A stretch of DNA of 64,000 nucleotides from Allosphingosinicella deserti (GTDB lineage: Bacteria; Pseudomonadota; Alphaproteobacteria; Sphingomonadales; Sphingomonadaceae). The position numbers were made by a program, and so were the translations under genes. Below are positions 25,950-34,594 of the stretch, piece by piece (position 1 is the first letter of the stretch; the number at the start of each line of letters is the position of its first letter). The notes under the pieces were generated by a model. It was not told the origin of the DNA and did no database searches. It saw only the letters and a list, made by a program, of their open reading frames with translations. The DNA lies in contig NZ_PXYI01000006.1 of NCBI RefSeq assembly GCF_003012735.1, positions 352,217 through 416,216 on the forward strand. Reading direction: 5' to 3'.

Positions 25950-27521
25950 TCAGTTGGCCGCCGCGACCGGTGCGAACTCGAGATCGCGATAGTCGTAGCT
26001 GAAGTCGGCGATCGGCGAGACCGGCTGCATCGTGATCCGCGCCACCTTGCCTGCGGCATCGAGCGCGAAGGTGACGTAAGCGGGCTCGACGACCGGATCG
26101 TTGAACCGCGTCCTGAAGGTCTCGTACTGATGATGATCGAGCGTCGCGCCGAGGCCGGGCCAATGCGGGAACTCCACCGCGAGCTTGCCCGCTTTCTCGC
26201 GGATCTTGATCGTTCCGAACCAGGGATCCTTGTAATCGCCGGCATAGCGGGCAAGGGGGAGCGAAGGGCCGACCTTTGCCGGCTGCGCCGCCGGGGTCTG
26301 CAGGAAAGCGATCGCCTCCTTCTGGCGAGTGTCGAGGAAGGCGGTGAAGGCTTCCGGCCATTGGCTGCGGGGACGGCCGAGATAATGGTCGATCAGTTCG
26401 TAGGTGAGGCCGGCGAGCATGCCGGATTCCTCGCTGTTCATCATGATCGAAAAGCCGACATTCTTCTCGGGGATCAGCACCACCTGGGTGATCGATCCGA
26501 ACACGCCGCCCCCATGCATGACGATCTTCGCGCCATGATAATCGCGCACGTTCCAGCCGAGCGCATAGGTGCTGAAGGTCGCCTGGGTCTGCCGGATCGG
26601 CTCGGGCCAGGGGCTGATCGGCATCAGCACCTGCGGAGTCCACATCTCTTTGGCCTGCGCCTCGCTGAACAGGCGCGCCTCGCCCGGAAGATCGCCCTGG
26701 GCAAGCTGCAGCGTCAGCCACTTGCTCATGTCCTCGGCGCTCACCGACAGGCCGCCGGCGGGGGCGGCATTGGCCGGGATCACCGCTTCGGGGCCGAGCG
26801 GAACCTGCTCGCCGACACCCCGAATCACGCCGTTCACCCGGGCATGCGGGCGCGCGACATTGCCGGCCGCCGCGCGTCCCGCCGCATCGACGGTGGTGCG
26901 TTTCATGCCGGCCGGGCGGAGCACGTTCCGGAGCATGAACTGCTCCCAGCTCTGCCCGCTGACCTCCTCGATCAGCTGGCCGGCGACAACGTAGAGAACA
27001 TTGTCATAGGCATAGCTGCTGCGGAAGCTCGTCGCCGGCGGAATGAAGCGCAGGCGGCGCACGATCTCCTTGCGCGTCAAGTTGCTTCGCGGGACGAACA
27101 GCAGGTCGCCGGCGCCGAGCCCGAGGCCGCTGCGATGGACGAGCAGATCGCGGATGGTGAATTCGCGCGTCACCCAGGCGTCCCACAGCCGGAAATCCGG
27201 CATGTGATCGATCACCTTGTCGTCCCACTTGATCTTGCCCTGATCGACGAGGATGGCGAGCGCGGCCGACGTGAACGCCTTGCCGGTCGATCCGGTGAAG
27301 AACAATGTGTCGGTGTCCACCGGCTTGGATGCGGTGAGATCGGTCACGCCGAAGCCCCGCGCGAAGGTGGTGCGGCCATCCTCGACGATGGCGATCGCGG
27401 CACCGGGCGTTCCGGAGCTCTTGCGCAGGGCTTCGACCCGCTGCGCGAGATCGGCGGGCGGTGCGGCGAGGGCGGTCTGCGAAAGCAGAGCGACGGCAAG
27501 GACAAGACAAGCGCTCTTCAT
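25950..27521 (-). CDS. Periplasmic serine hydrolase (AmpC/EstB-like fold) with DUF3471
   Basis: 523 aa with a signal peptide (ACLVLAVALLSQTALAA). The beta-lactamase fold has the SxxK nucleophile in GSTGKAFTSA, the second motif SYAYDNVLYV (YxN) and the third near GGGVFGSITQ (HGGG replacing KTG). A C-terminal DUF3471 beta domain (YAGDYKDPWFGTIKIREKAGK) follows. Such proteins act as D-aminopeptidases, esterases or carboxypeptidases rather than resistance enzymes. It overlaps the transporter gene upstream by 4 bp (ATGA). In this operon a role in trimming D-residue peptides is plausible, but substrate is unproven. Confidence 0.85.
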   Translation of the reverse strand: MKSACLVLAVALLSQTALAAPPADLAQRVEALRKSSGTPGAAIAIVEDGRTTFARGFGVTDLTASKPVDTDTLFFTGSTGKAFTSAALAILVDQGKIKWDDKVIDHMPDFRLWDAWVTREFTIRDLLVHRSGLGLGAGDLLFVPRSNLTRKEIVRRLRFIPPATSFRSSYAYDNVLYVVAGQLIEEVSGQSWEQFMLRNVLRPAGMKRTTVDAAGRAAAGNVARPHARVNGVIRGVGEQVPLGPEAVIPANAAPAGGLSVSAEDMSKWLTLQLAQGDLPGEARLFSEAQAKEMWTPQVLMPISPWPEPIRQTQATFSTYALGWNVRDYHGAKIVMHGGGVFGSITQVVLIPEKNVGFSIMMNSEESGMLAGLTYELIDHYLGRPRSQWPEAFTAFLDTRQKEAIAFLQTPAAQPAKVGPSLPLARYAGDYKDPWFGTIKIREKAGKLAVEFPHWPGLGATLDHHQYETFRTRFNDPVVEPAYVTFALDAAGKVARITMQPVSPIADFSYDYRDLEFAPVAAAN

Positions 27522-28657
27522 GGGCGGTCTCCGGCTGCGAGGACAGGGATGGGACGATCGCGCCGGAGCAACCGCGCAAGGCCGATCGTCGCGAGCGGAA
27601 GCACGAAGACGACGAGCATGATGTAGCCGAACGCCCCATAGCCTCGGGCGATAAGGTCGATCAGGCCGAACCAGGCGGCGATCGTGCCCGATCCGACGAC
27701 GAGCAGCGCGCTGGCGCCGAGGCGCCCGGCCAGCGGGAAGCGTCGCCCGCGGCCTCGCAGCGCTTCGTCCAGCCGCTCGATCAGCGCATTGACCATGCCA
27801 ACGCCGGTTTCAAGCAAAGCGCAGAAGATCATCAGCTGGAACAGGATCGCGAACCACGGAGCGCCGATCCGCTGCAGCAGGAAATCGGACGGCAGGGTGG
27901 CAGCCCCGACCTCCGGATACCAGGCAATCATCGCCAGAAAGAAGAATATGGCCGGCACCATCGCCAAGGGCCCGGCGACCAGTCCGGCGATCGCCGCATC
28001 GCGGCGGCGGCTGATGTGGCGCAGGAACGGCACGACCGCGACCGCGCCGATCAGGTTGTAGCCCGCATAAGTGGTGCCGCCGGCGATCCAGCCGGTGGTC
28101 GGAACAGCCAGCGCGAGATGCGGCCCCACGCGATCGCCGAACGCGGCCAAGGCAAGCAGGATGAAGACCGCGTAGACGATGTAGATGACGCTCGAGGAAT
28201 AGCGGAACATGCGCTCCGCGGTGGCGGTGCCGAGGGTGGTGACCGCGATCGTCGCGGCCATCAGCGCGAATGTGCCGGTCCAGGCGGGCGCGCCCAGCGA
28301 CGCTTCGCCGATGCTCCCGGCGGCTGCGGCCATCACCGCAAGCACCAGGATCATCAATAGCACGTAGACGATTTCGAACAGGATCCAGAACGGCCCCAGC
28401 AGGGCGCGAAAGAAGGTGCGGTAATCCTGGGCTCCGACCGCGACTGCGAAGACGAAGGTAAGCGCGCAGACGGCGCTCCAGATCGCCATTGCCAGCACCA
28501 GGCCCATCAGCCCGCCGACAGGACCGCTGCCGAGGAAGAATTCGGCGATTTCCCGGCCGGTGGCGTAGCCGCCGCCGATGACGACGCCCTTGAAGGCGAG
28601 GCCGGGCAGCAGGAAGCGTTCGAACCAGCTGCCCGATCCTGGCTCTGCCCGCGCCAT
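27518..28657 (-). CDS. YkvI-family membrane transporter-like protein (379 aa)
   Basis: About ten membrane helices, beginning LLPGLAFKGVVIGGGYATGREIAEFF, whose GGGYATGRE motif resembles the unwound first helix of APC/LeuT-fold transporters. The YkvI family has no firmly assigned substrate; the fold suggests an amino acid or related solute. The ATG overlaps the stop of the upstream DUF1611 gene by one base (TGATG), and its stop overlaps the downstream hydrolase start, so it is firmly within the operon. A longer TTG start is less likely. Likely imports an amino acid product for this pathway (inference). Confidence 0.7.
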   Translation of the reverse strand: MARAEPGSGSWFERFLLPGLAFKGVVIGGGYATGREIAEFFLGSGPVGGLMGLVLAMAIWSAVCALTFVFAVAVGAQDYRTFFRALLGPFWILFEIVYVLLMILVLAVMAAAAGSIGEASLGAPAWTGTFALMAATIAVTTLGTATAERMFRYSSSVIYIVYAVFILLALAAFGDRVGPHLALAVPTTGWIAGGTTYAGYNLIGAVAVVPFLRHISRRRDAAIAGLVAGPLAMVPAIFFFLAMIAWYPEVGAATLPSDFLLQRIGAPWFAILFQLMIFCALLETGVGMVNALIERLDEALRGRGRRFPLAGRLGASALLVVGSGTIAAWFGLIDLIARGYGAFGYIMLVVFVLPLATIGLARLLRRDRPIPVLAAGDRP

Positions 28658-29703
28658 CAGGCGAGACAAGCGGCGATCAGGCGCTCGAAGCGCGCGCCGC
28701 CCCGAACCGGATCCGCCACCGGCAGGCCGAGCCGCTCGGCCTCGGCATCGAGCAATGCCGACGCCTCCGCATCGGAGAGATGGGCGGTGTTGATGGTCAC
28801 GCCGCCGCAGCGGATGGCGGGATTGGTGCGCGCACCGAGCGTATGCGTGAGCGCGATCACCTCCTCGATTTCGGGCAGGGCGAATCCGGGTGTGCCGAGG
28901 ATGGTCTCGCGCCCGGCCTCGTGGCAGGCGATGAAGATGTCCGGCTGGCTGCCGTGGAGGAGCGCGAGCGAAACTCCGGCATAAGCGGGGTGGAAGAGCG
29001 AGCCCTGGCCTTCGATCACGTCCCAGTGCGCCGGATCGGCGTCAGGGCTGAGCATTTCCGCAGCGCCGGCCGCGAAATCGGCGATGACCGCGTCCATCGG
29101 GATACCACCGCCCGAGATCATGATGCCGGTCTGGCCGGTGGCGCGAAAATCCACGTCGACGCCGCGATTGCGGAATTCCCGAGCGATCGCGAGGGCCGTA
29201 TATTTCTTGCCGAGCGCGCAATCGGTGCCGACGGTGAGCAGGCGCTTGCCGCTGCGCTTGCGCCCGGTTGCGATCGGTATCGCAGCCGGGGGCGAGCGGA
29301 CGTCGATCAGCCGCCTCCCGAAGCGCGACGCCGCCTCGGCGATGTCGGGGAGGCTGGCGAGCCGGACATGCATGCCGCTGACGATGTCGAGCCCGGCGGA
29401 GAGCGCCTCGACCAGAGAAGCGCGCCAGGAGATCGGGATGATGCCGCCGCTATTGGCGACTCCGATCACCAGCGCGCGGGCGCCTTTGGCATAAGCGGCC
29501 GCCGGCCGCATGTGCGGGAGACCGGTGCTGACGGCATCCGGCGAGCAGGCGAACTCGCCGACGCATTTGTCGCGAGCCCAGTCGCGCAGGCCGAACGCGG
29601 TCTTGGCGAAGCCGGGCTCGATCGTATCGCCCAGGAACAGAAGATAGGGCTGGGGAAGATCGGTCTCGATCGCCAACGGCGGAACAGGACGCGCGGCTAT
29701 CAT
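28657..29703 (-). CDS. DUF1611 family protein, DgcN-type N-acetyltransferase
   Basis: 348 aa. The N-terminal Rossmann-like half (ALVIGVANSGGIIPISW) is followed by a P-loop-like half with VGTDCALGKKYTALAIAREF and the conserved GQTGIMISGGGIPMDAVI and EGQGSLFHPAYAGVSL. This is the DUF1611 family; members called DgcN have been described as D-glutamate N-acetyltransferases that work with DgcA, an N-acetyl-D-glutamate racemase. A matching enolase-superfamily enzyme is at 34591, in the co-regulated second operon. Older annotations call it an NAD-dependent epimerase or ATPase; the P-loop residues GTDCALGKK are intact. Confidence 0.75.
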   Translation of the reverse strand: MIAARPVPPLAIETDLPQPYLLFLGDTIEPGFAKTAFGLRDWARDKCVGEFACSPDAVSTGLPHMRPAAAYAKGARALVIGVANSGGIIPISWRASLVEALSAGLDIVSGMHVRLASLPDIAEAASRFGRRLIDVRSPPAAIPIATGRKRSGKRLLTVGTDCALGKKYTALAIAREFRNRGVDVDFRATGQTGIMISGGGIPMDAVIADFAAGAAEMLSPDADPAHWDVIEGQGSLFHPAYAGVSLALLHGSQPDIFIACHEAGRETILGTPGFALPEIEEVIALTHTLGARTNPAIRCGGVTINTAHLSDAEASALLDAEAERLGLPVADPVRGGARFERLIAACLA

Positions 29704-29763
29704 CGGTGGGGATGCTCCGGACTTTCGAGGACGAACAGCGCGGCAGGTGCCGCGATCACCATG

Positions 29764-32025
29764 TCAGAAGCCGGCCGTCAACGTGACGCCGACGGTCCGC
29801 GGCCGGATGATGCCGGTGCCGACGGCATTGTTCGGAAGCGTTCCGGGGTCGCCGAACCTCGAGGTGCGTCCGCGCGCATTGGTGAGGTTCTTCACATAGG
29901 CCTGGACGGTGAAGCGGCCGAGATCGACGCCGGCGCGGAGATCGACGACCTCGTAGCCGGAAAGTAGCGGCTGCCGCCCGAACTCCTCGCGGAAGGAGGG
30001 ATCGAACTCGGCGACCTGCTCGCCGACGAAGCGGAGGTTGGCGCCGACGAAGGGCGCGACATTGCCCATCCGCCAATCGTAATCCACCGAGACGTTCGCG
30101 CTCAGTTCCGGCGTGTTCGGCAATGGATCGCCGTCGAGGCCGCCGACCAGCGGATTGGTATCCTCGGTCAGCTGCGCATCGACATAGGCTGCGTTGAAGC
30201 CGATGCTGAGCCCGGCGGTCGGCCGCACGGTCGCCGTGACTTCGCCGCCGACGCTGCGTGCCGTGCCGCCATTGATGTTCAAGCCGACATTGTTGATCTG
30301 GGCGATCAGCTGGATGTCCTTCCAGTCGAGATAGTAGACCGATGCGTCGATGGCGAAGCGCCCGTCGGCGGTCTCGGCCTTGGCACCGAGCTCGAAGCTG
30401 GTCAGCCGGTCGGACTCGTAGCTCCCCGGCGTTCCGGGAGGGGCCGCGGTGGGCAGAACGTTCGGGCCGCCGGGCCGGTAGCCGCTGGCGACGCGGGCGT
30501 AGAGCGAGGCGTGCTCGCTCACTTCGAAGCGCGGTGCCACCGAGTAGGTGAACACGGTTTCCGAGGATGAGGAATCCTCAAAGTTCGATGGTCCGCCGAC
30601 CAGCAGGCCGTCCAGCGCCTGTGTCGCCGATTGCTCATTGCGGCTGACGCGGCCGCCGAACGTCACTTCGAAGCGCGGGCCGAGGTGGATGGTGGCGTTG
30701 CCGAACGCGGCGATCTCCTCATAGTCCGAGACGAGCTGGGCGGCGCCAAGCAGGGGCAGACCCGTCGCCGGCGTTTCGGCCGGCCGATCGAAGGCGGTGA
30801 AATCCTGGTCGATCGCCGAATCCTCGTTGGTGTAGTAAGCGCCGAGCAGCCATTCGAACGTGTCGCTTTCCGGGGACACGAGTCGGAATTCCTGAGTGAA
30901 CTTCTTGGTCTCGGTGACCTGCGACTGGAAGAGACCCAGCGGACGCCCGAGCACCGCCGAGATCAGCCCCCCGAACTGAAAGGTAAGGTCCGACAGCAAT
31001 TCCTGGTGGAAGATGCCGTAGCTGGTCGATGACATCAGGCTGGCGAAGCCGAAGTCCCAATCGACCGCGCCATTGTAGAGCCGGTAATCGACATCGTTGA
31101 ACTCGGGTATGATCTGCGACTGGCTGAGCCGGCCGTAGAGCAGGGCGCCGGTCGCCCGGTCTGATTCGACGTAGGACGAGGAATCGACCTCGATATTCTG
31201 GGCAAGCGCCGACAGGCGAATGCTGAGCCGGTCGGACGGCTTGAACAGCGCCGAGACGCGGCCGCCAAAGACCTTGGCATCGTTGATATCCTCCTCGACA
31301 TCGGAGCCTTCGGTGCCGATCGAGTCGATGAACCCGCCAATCTCCCGATAGAAGCCGCTCGCGCGGACGGCGAACGTGTCGCTGACAGGCACGTTGACGA
31401 TCGCGCCGCCGGAATAGCTCATGTCCCCGCCGGAGACGGTCTCCGCGCCGATCTGGCCGCGGACCAGGAAGTCCTTGGTGTCCGGCGCATTGGTGACGAA
31501 CTTGAGCACGCCGCCGAGCGAACTCGCGCCGTAGAGTGTACCCTGCGGGCCGCGCAGCACCTCGACCCGCGCAATGTCGAACGTGTCGAAATCGCCGGCG
31601 AGGATCGCCGCATTGGCGAGGCCGCTCGACGATCCGAACGGGGTTTCGTCGACATAGACGCCCACCGTCGAGGCGACGCCGCCGGTGTTGATGCCGCGCA
31701 GCGAGATGCGGGTGACGCCCGGCGTGGTCGCTTCCAGGCTGAGGCCGGGAACGAGGCCGACATAATCCTGGAAATCATTGGCCTGCTGGCGCTGCAGGGT
31801 CTGCTCGCCGACCACGGTGATCGATTGCGGGACTTCGATCAGCACCTGCTCGCGCTTCTGGGCGGTGACGATGATCTCCTCGTCGCTGCCGGCATAGCGG
31901 TCGGCATCGCTGGTCGGGGCGTCGCCGGCGGAAGACTCCTGCGCGGCCGCGGGCGCGGCGAACAGGAACGTCGCCGCCGACGCGGCGAGCGCCGCACGCA
32001 GGCTCATGGTCACGGAGCGTTTCAT
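29764..32025 (-). CDS. TonB-dependent outer membrane receptor (753 aa)
   Basis: Signal peptide (SLRAALAASAATFLFAAPAAA), TonB box region EEIIVTAQKREQ, plug domain (VPQSITVVGEQTLQRQ, ISLRGINTGGVASTVGVYVD, LRGPQGTLYGASSLGG) and a 22-strand barrel ending RPRTVGVTLTAGF. It imports a ligand too large or scarce for porins. The start at 32025 overlaps the stop of the M19 gene by 4 bp (ATGA), so it belongs to that operon; the ligand is therefore probably a peptide rather than a siderophore, though this is inference. Confidence 0.88.
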   Translation of the reverse strand: MKRSVTMSLRAALAASAATFLFAAPAAAQESSAGDAPTSDADRYAGSDEEIIVTAQKREQVLIEVPQSITVVGEQTLQRQQANDFQDYVGLVPGLSLEATTPGVTRISLRGINTGGVASTVGVYVDETPFGSSSGLANAAILAGDFDTFDIARVEVLRGPQGTLYGASSLGGVLKFVTNAPDTKDFLVRGQIGAETVSGGDMSYSGGAIVNVPVSDTFAVRASGFYREIGGFIDSIGTEGSDVEEDINDAKVFGGRVSALFKPSDRLSIRLSALAQNIEVDSSSYVESDRATGALLYGRLSQSQIIPEFNDVDYRLYNGAVDWDFGFASLMSSTSYGIFHQELLSDLTFQFGGLISAVLGRPLGLFQSQVTETKKFTQEFRLVSPESDTFEWLLGAYYTNEDSAIDQDFTAFDRPAETPATGLPLLGAAQLVSDYEEIAAFGNATIHLGPRFEVTFGGRVSRNEQSATQALDGLLVGGPSNFEDSSSSETVFTYSVAPRFEVSEHASLYARVASGYRPGGPNVLPTAAPPGTPGSYESDRLTSFELGAKAETADGRFAIDASVYYLDWKDIQLIAQINNVGLNINGGTARSVGGEVTATVRPTAGLSIGFNAAYVDAQLTEDTNPLVGGLDGDPLPNTPELSANVSVDYDWRMGNVAPFVGANLRFVGEQVAEFDPSFREEFGRQPLLSGYEVVDLRAGVDLGRFTVQAYVKNLTNARGRTSRFGDPGTLPNNAVGTGIIRPRTVGVTLTAGF

Positions 32026-33209
32026 TCCCCCAGTCCTTTCTTGTCTTTTGCTGCCGCCGGCGCTGCCGGAGTCCATGCGGCGCCGAGCAGGCGCCGGAAG
32101 TTTCCGCCCAGGATCAGGGCGATGTCGGCGTCACCGTGCCGGCGCCGAACCAGTTCTTCGGTAAGGTCGTAAACCTTCCGCGGATGATCGAAGCCGTCGG
32201 TATCGATGCGCTGGCGAAAGGCGTAGCTCGCCGTGTAAAGCGCCTTCAGCTTCGCATATTCGGCGGGCGGCATGTCGTCATAGCCGTTGAGGTCGGCGTC
32301 GGAGCCGATGCCGACATGCTCGATCCCGACGAGCCGCGCGACATGCTCGATATGGTCGGCGATGTGGCCGACATTGGTCGGCTCCTGGGTGCGCACGAAC
32401 ATGCGCACGCCGGTGATCCCCATCACCCCGTCCTTTGCGGCCAGAGCGCGGATCGCCTCGTCCGATTTGTTGCGGGGGTGATCGGCGAGCGCGCGGCAAT
32501 TGGAATGGGTGATCGCCATCGGCCGGGTGGTCAGCGCGATCGTGTCGAGCGTGGTGCGGTCGCCGCAATGGGAGACGTCGATGAGCATGCCGACCCGGTT
32601 CATCTCGGCAATGATCTCGGCGCCGTAGGAACTCACCCCTCCATCCGCCCGATCGGTGCTGCCGGAACCGAGCCGGTTCTGGCTGTTGTAGGTGAGCTGG
32701 GCGCAGCGCAGGCCGAGGCCGTGGAAGAAGGCGACATCCTCCACCGCCTCGAACGGAGAGGCGTTCTGCAGGCCCATGATCATCGCGATCCTGCCCGCCT
32801 GCTTGGCGCGGTCGAGATCGGCGGCTTCGTCGACCAGCAGGAAGAGATCGGCGTGGCGTCCCGCGAGCCCATGCTGGGCGGCGAGGAAGGCGAGGGCCTC
32901 CTCCTTGGAGCCGACGCCGACGGCATTGTGCATCGCGCTCAGCCCGGACGCTCGGAAGTCGGCGAGTTCGCGCTCCGAATAGGGGCGGCTATGGCCTTCG
33001 GGCGTGAAGTCGATCCGCGGCACCGCGAGCATGTCGACGACCAGCGCGCGGCGGACCAATTCGACCGTCCGGGCCGAATAGGTCGGCCCTGCCGCCCCGG
33101 CGACCGAGTAGCGGCCGAAATTCACCATCGGAAAGGCGACCGTGGCAGCGGCGGCTGCAAGCATCGTCCTGCGTGTCGGCCGAGAGGGGAAGCGGTTCGC
33201 GTTCGGCAT
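32022..33209 (-). CDS. M19 membrane dipeptidase-like protein with altered metal site
   Basis: 395 aa with a Tat-like signal (RPTRRTMLAAAAATVAFP, residues 11-28). The M19 core is clear: LTYNSQNRLGSG, DVSHCGDRTTLD, ITHSNCRAL, RNKSDEAI and GIGSDADLNG. M19 enzymes cleave dipeptides, including those with a D-residue at the C-terminus. Two zinc histidines (about 214 and 235) and the aspartate in GSDAD are kept, but the N-terminal HxD is replaced (VVDMLAVPR, residues 57-65) and the bridging glutamate is Gln148 in MGLQNA. A recognised subgroup carries such changes; whether it is one-metal or inactive is open. First gene of the operon, 20 bp after the shared operator. Confidence 0.82.
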   Translation of the reverse strand: MPNANRFPSRPTRRTMLAAAAATVAFPMVNFGRYSVAGAAGPTYSARTVELVRRALVVDMLAVPRIDFTPEGHSRPYSERELADFRASGLSAMHNAVGVGSKEEALAFLAAQHGLAGRHADLFLLVDEAADLDRAKQAGRIAMIMGLQNASPFEAVEDVAFFHGLGLRCAQLTYNSQNRLGSGSTDRADGGVSSYGAEIIAEMNRVGMLIDVSHCGDRTTLDTIALTTRPMAITHSNCRALADHPRNKSDEAIRALAAKDGVMGITGVRMFVRTQEPTNVGHIADHIEHVARLVGIEHVGIGSDADLNGYDDMPPAEYAKLKALYTASYAFRQRIDTDGFDHPRKVYDLTEELVRRRHGDADIALILGGNFRRLLGAAWTPAAPAAAKDKKGLGE

Positions 33210-33229
33210 TTTCCTCTTTCCGAGGATGT

Positions 33230-33272
33230 GTCCTGATCAGGACAGTAATCACCTGAACAGAAACAATGTCAA
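33230..33272 (-). promoter_or_regulatory. Operator/promoter of the dipeptidase operon
   Basis: Reading the minus strand: TTGACA (-35; 33267-33272, sharing bases with the transporter stop codon), a 16-17 bp spacer containing TTCAGGTG, an AT-rich -10 (GATTAC/ATTACT), then the perfect palindrome GTCCTGATCAGGAC (33230-33243) over the expected start of transcription. The same arrangement, nearly base for base over ~40 bp, recurs at 37705-37743. A repressor bound here would block initiation. Confidence 0.7.
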
Positions 33273-34594
33273 GTGGACGGGATGCCTGCCTGCGGGTCGA
33301 GCGTTTGGCTCTCCCGCTGCTCCTCGCGGGTCGCGATGACCGCGCGCGCCGGACGGTCGATCAGCAGCAGGAACCCCGCCGCCGCCGCGGCGATGGCCGC
33401 GAGCAGGATGAAATAGGTGACGTGACTGAGTTCGCTCCACAAGGTGCCGACCAGGCCGGCGCAGAGACTGCCGGCGAAGATGGCGAGATACCAGGCGGCG
33501 ACGGTGGTGGCGCCGAAGCGGGGCGGCGCCAGGCGGGCGAACAGGCCAAGACCATTGGGCAGGATGAAAAGTTCGCCGATGGTGAAGATCAGGAAGAAGC
33601 CTGCAAGCCAGATCCAGCTCGCGCGGCCGTCGCCGGCAGAGGCCGCGGCGAGCGCGAGGAGCAGATAGGCCGCCGCGACGATCAGCGCGCCGATCGCCAT
33701 CTTCTGCACTGGTGAATGTTCTCGCGCCGCCGCCGCCCGCCGCTGCCAATAAGCGAGCAGAAAGGGGGTGATCAGGATGACGAGCAGCGGATTGAGTGAC
33801 TGGAACCAGGTCATCGGGATCGAGACGCTGCCGAGGCCACGGTCGATGCCGCTGTCGGCCCACAAGGCGACGGTGTTGCCGACCTGCTCATAGGCGCCGC
33901 GGAACAGGGTGACGGCGAGACCGATCGCCAGCAGCACGCCATAGGTGCGCCGCGCAGTACCGCGCGCGGCCACGGACGGCTGCGGCGCGACCTCGTATCG
34001 CCGCTCCGGCGGCAAATAGCGGCTCCCGGCGAGATAGATGCACAGGCCGGCGAGCATGCCGATCCCGGCAGCGCCGAAGCCGTAATGCCAGCCATAGACT
34101 TCGCCGAGCGTGCCGCAGACCAGCGGAGCGAGGAAGCCGCCGACGTTCACGCCGACATAATAGACGTTGTAGGCCCAGGGCCGGCGCGGGTCGTCGGCAT
34201 GATAGAGATCGTTGATCTGACTCGGCAGCGTCGGCAGGAACAGGCCGTTGCCGAGTGCGATCGTCGCCAGCGCGACGTAGAATGTCGCCTCGAACGTCAT
34301 CAGGAAATGGCCGAGGGCCATCACGCTCGCGCCGATGATCACCGCTTTCTTCTTGCCGAGCCAGCGGTCGGCGATCGCGCCGCCGACGATCGGCGTGAAA
34401 TAGGCGAAGGCGGTGTAGGTGCCGTAAAGGAAGGACGAGGCCTGCTGATCGATCAGCAGGGTCTTGGTCATGTAATAGACCAGCAGCGCCCGCATGCCGA
34501 AGTACGAAAATTGCTCCCACATGTTCGTGAGGAACAGGATGGTGAGGCCGCGCGGCTGGCCGAACCAGGGGGAGGGTTCCGCAGCCGCGCTCAT
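33269..34594 (-). CDS. POT/PTR2-family peptide:proton symporter
   Basis: 441-aa MFS protein with about 12-14 helices. POT hallmarks: NMWEQFSYFGMRALLVYYM (the ExxER-like first helix region in shortened form), FTPIVGGAIADRWLGKKKAV, GNGLFLPTLPSQINDLY and FFLIFTIGELFILPNGLGLF (PTR2 signature region). It carries di-/tripeptides into the cytoplasm with protons. ATG overlaps the stop of the epimerase gene by 4 bp. The canonical second motif residues in helix 5 are partly divergent, so specificity could differ from ordinary dipeptides. Confidence 0.85.
   Translation of the reverse strand: MSAAAEPSPWFGQPRGLTILFLTNMWEQFSYFGMRALLVYYMTKTLLIDQQASSFLYGTYTAFAYFTPIVGGAIADRWLGKKKAVIIGASVMALGHFLMTFEATFYVALATIALGNGLFLPTLPSQINDLYHADDPRRPWAYNVYYVGVNVGGFLAPLVCGTLGEVYGWHYGFGAAGIGMLAGLCIYLAGSRYLPPERRYEVAPQPSVAARGTARRTYGVLLAIGLAVTLFRGAYEQVGNTVALWADSGIDRGLGSVSIPMTWFQSLNPLLVILITPFLLAYWQRRAAAAREHSPVQKMAIGALIVAAAYLLLALAAASAGDGRASWIWLAGFFLIFTIGELFILPNGLGLFARLAPPRFGATTVAAWYLAIFAGSLCAGLVGTLWSELSHVTYFILLAAIAAAAAGFLLLIDRPARAVIATREEQRESQTLDPQAGIPST

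Noticed and set aside
25950..27521. Reading the serine hydrolase as a class C beta-lactamase partner of the AmpR-like regulator
   Set aside because: It has a DUF3471 tail, an HGG-type third motif instead of KTG, and belongs to a different operon; it fits esterase/peptidase-type relatives better.
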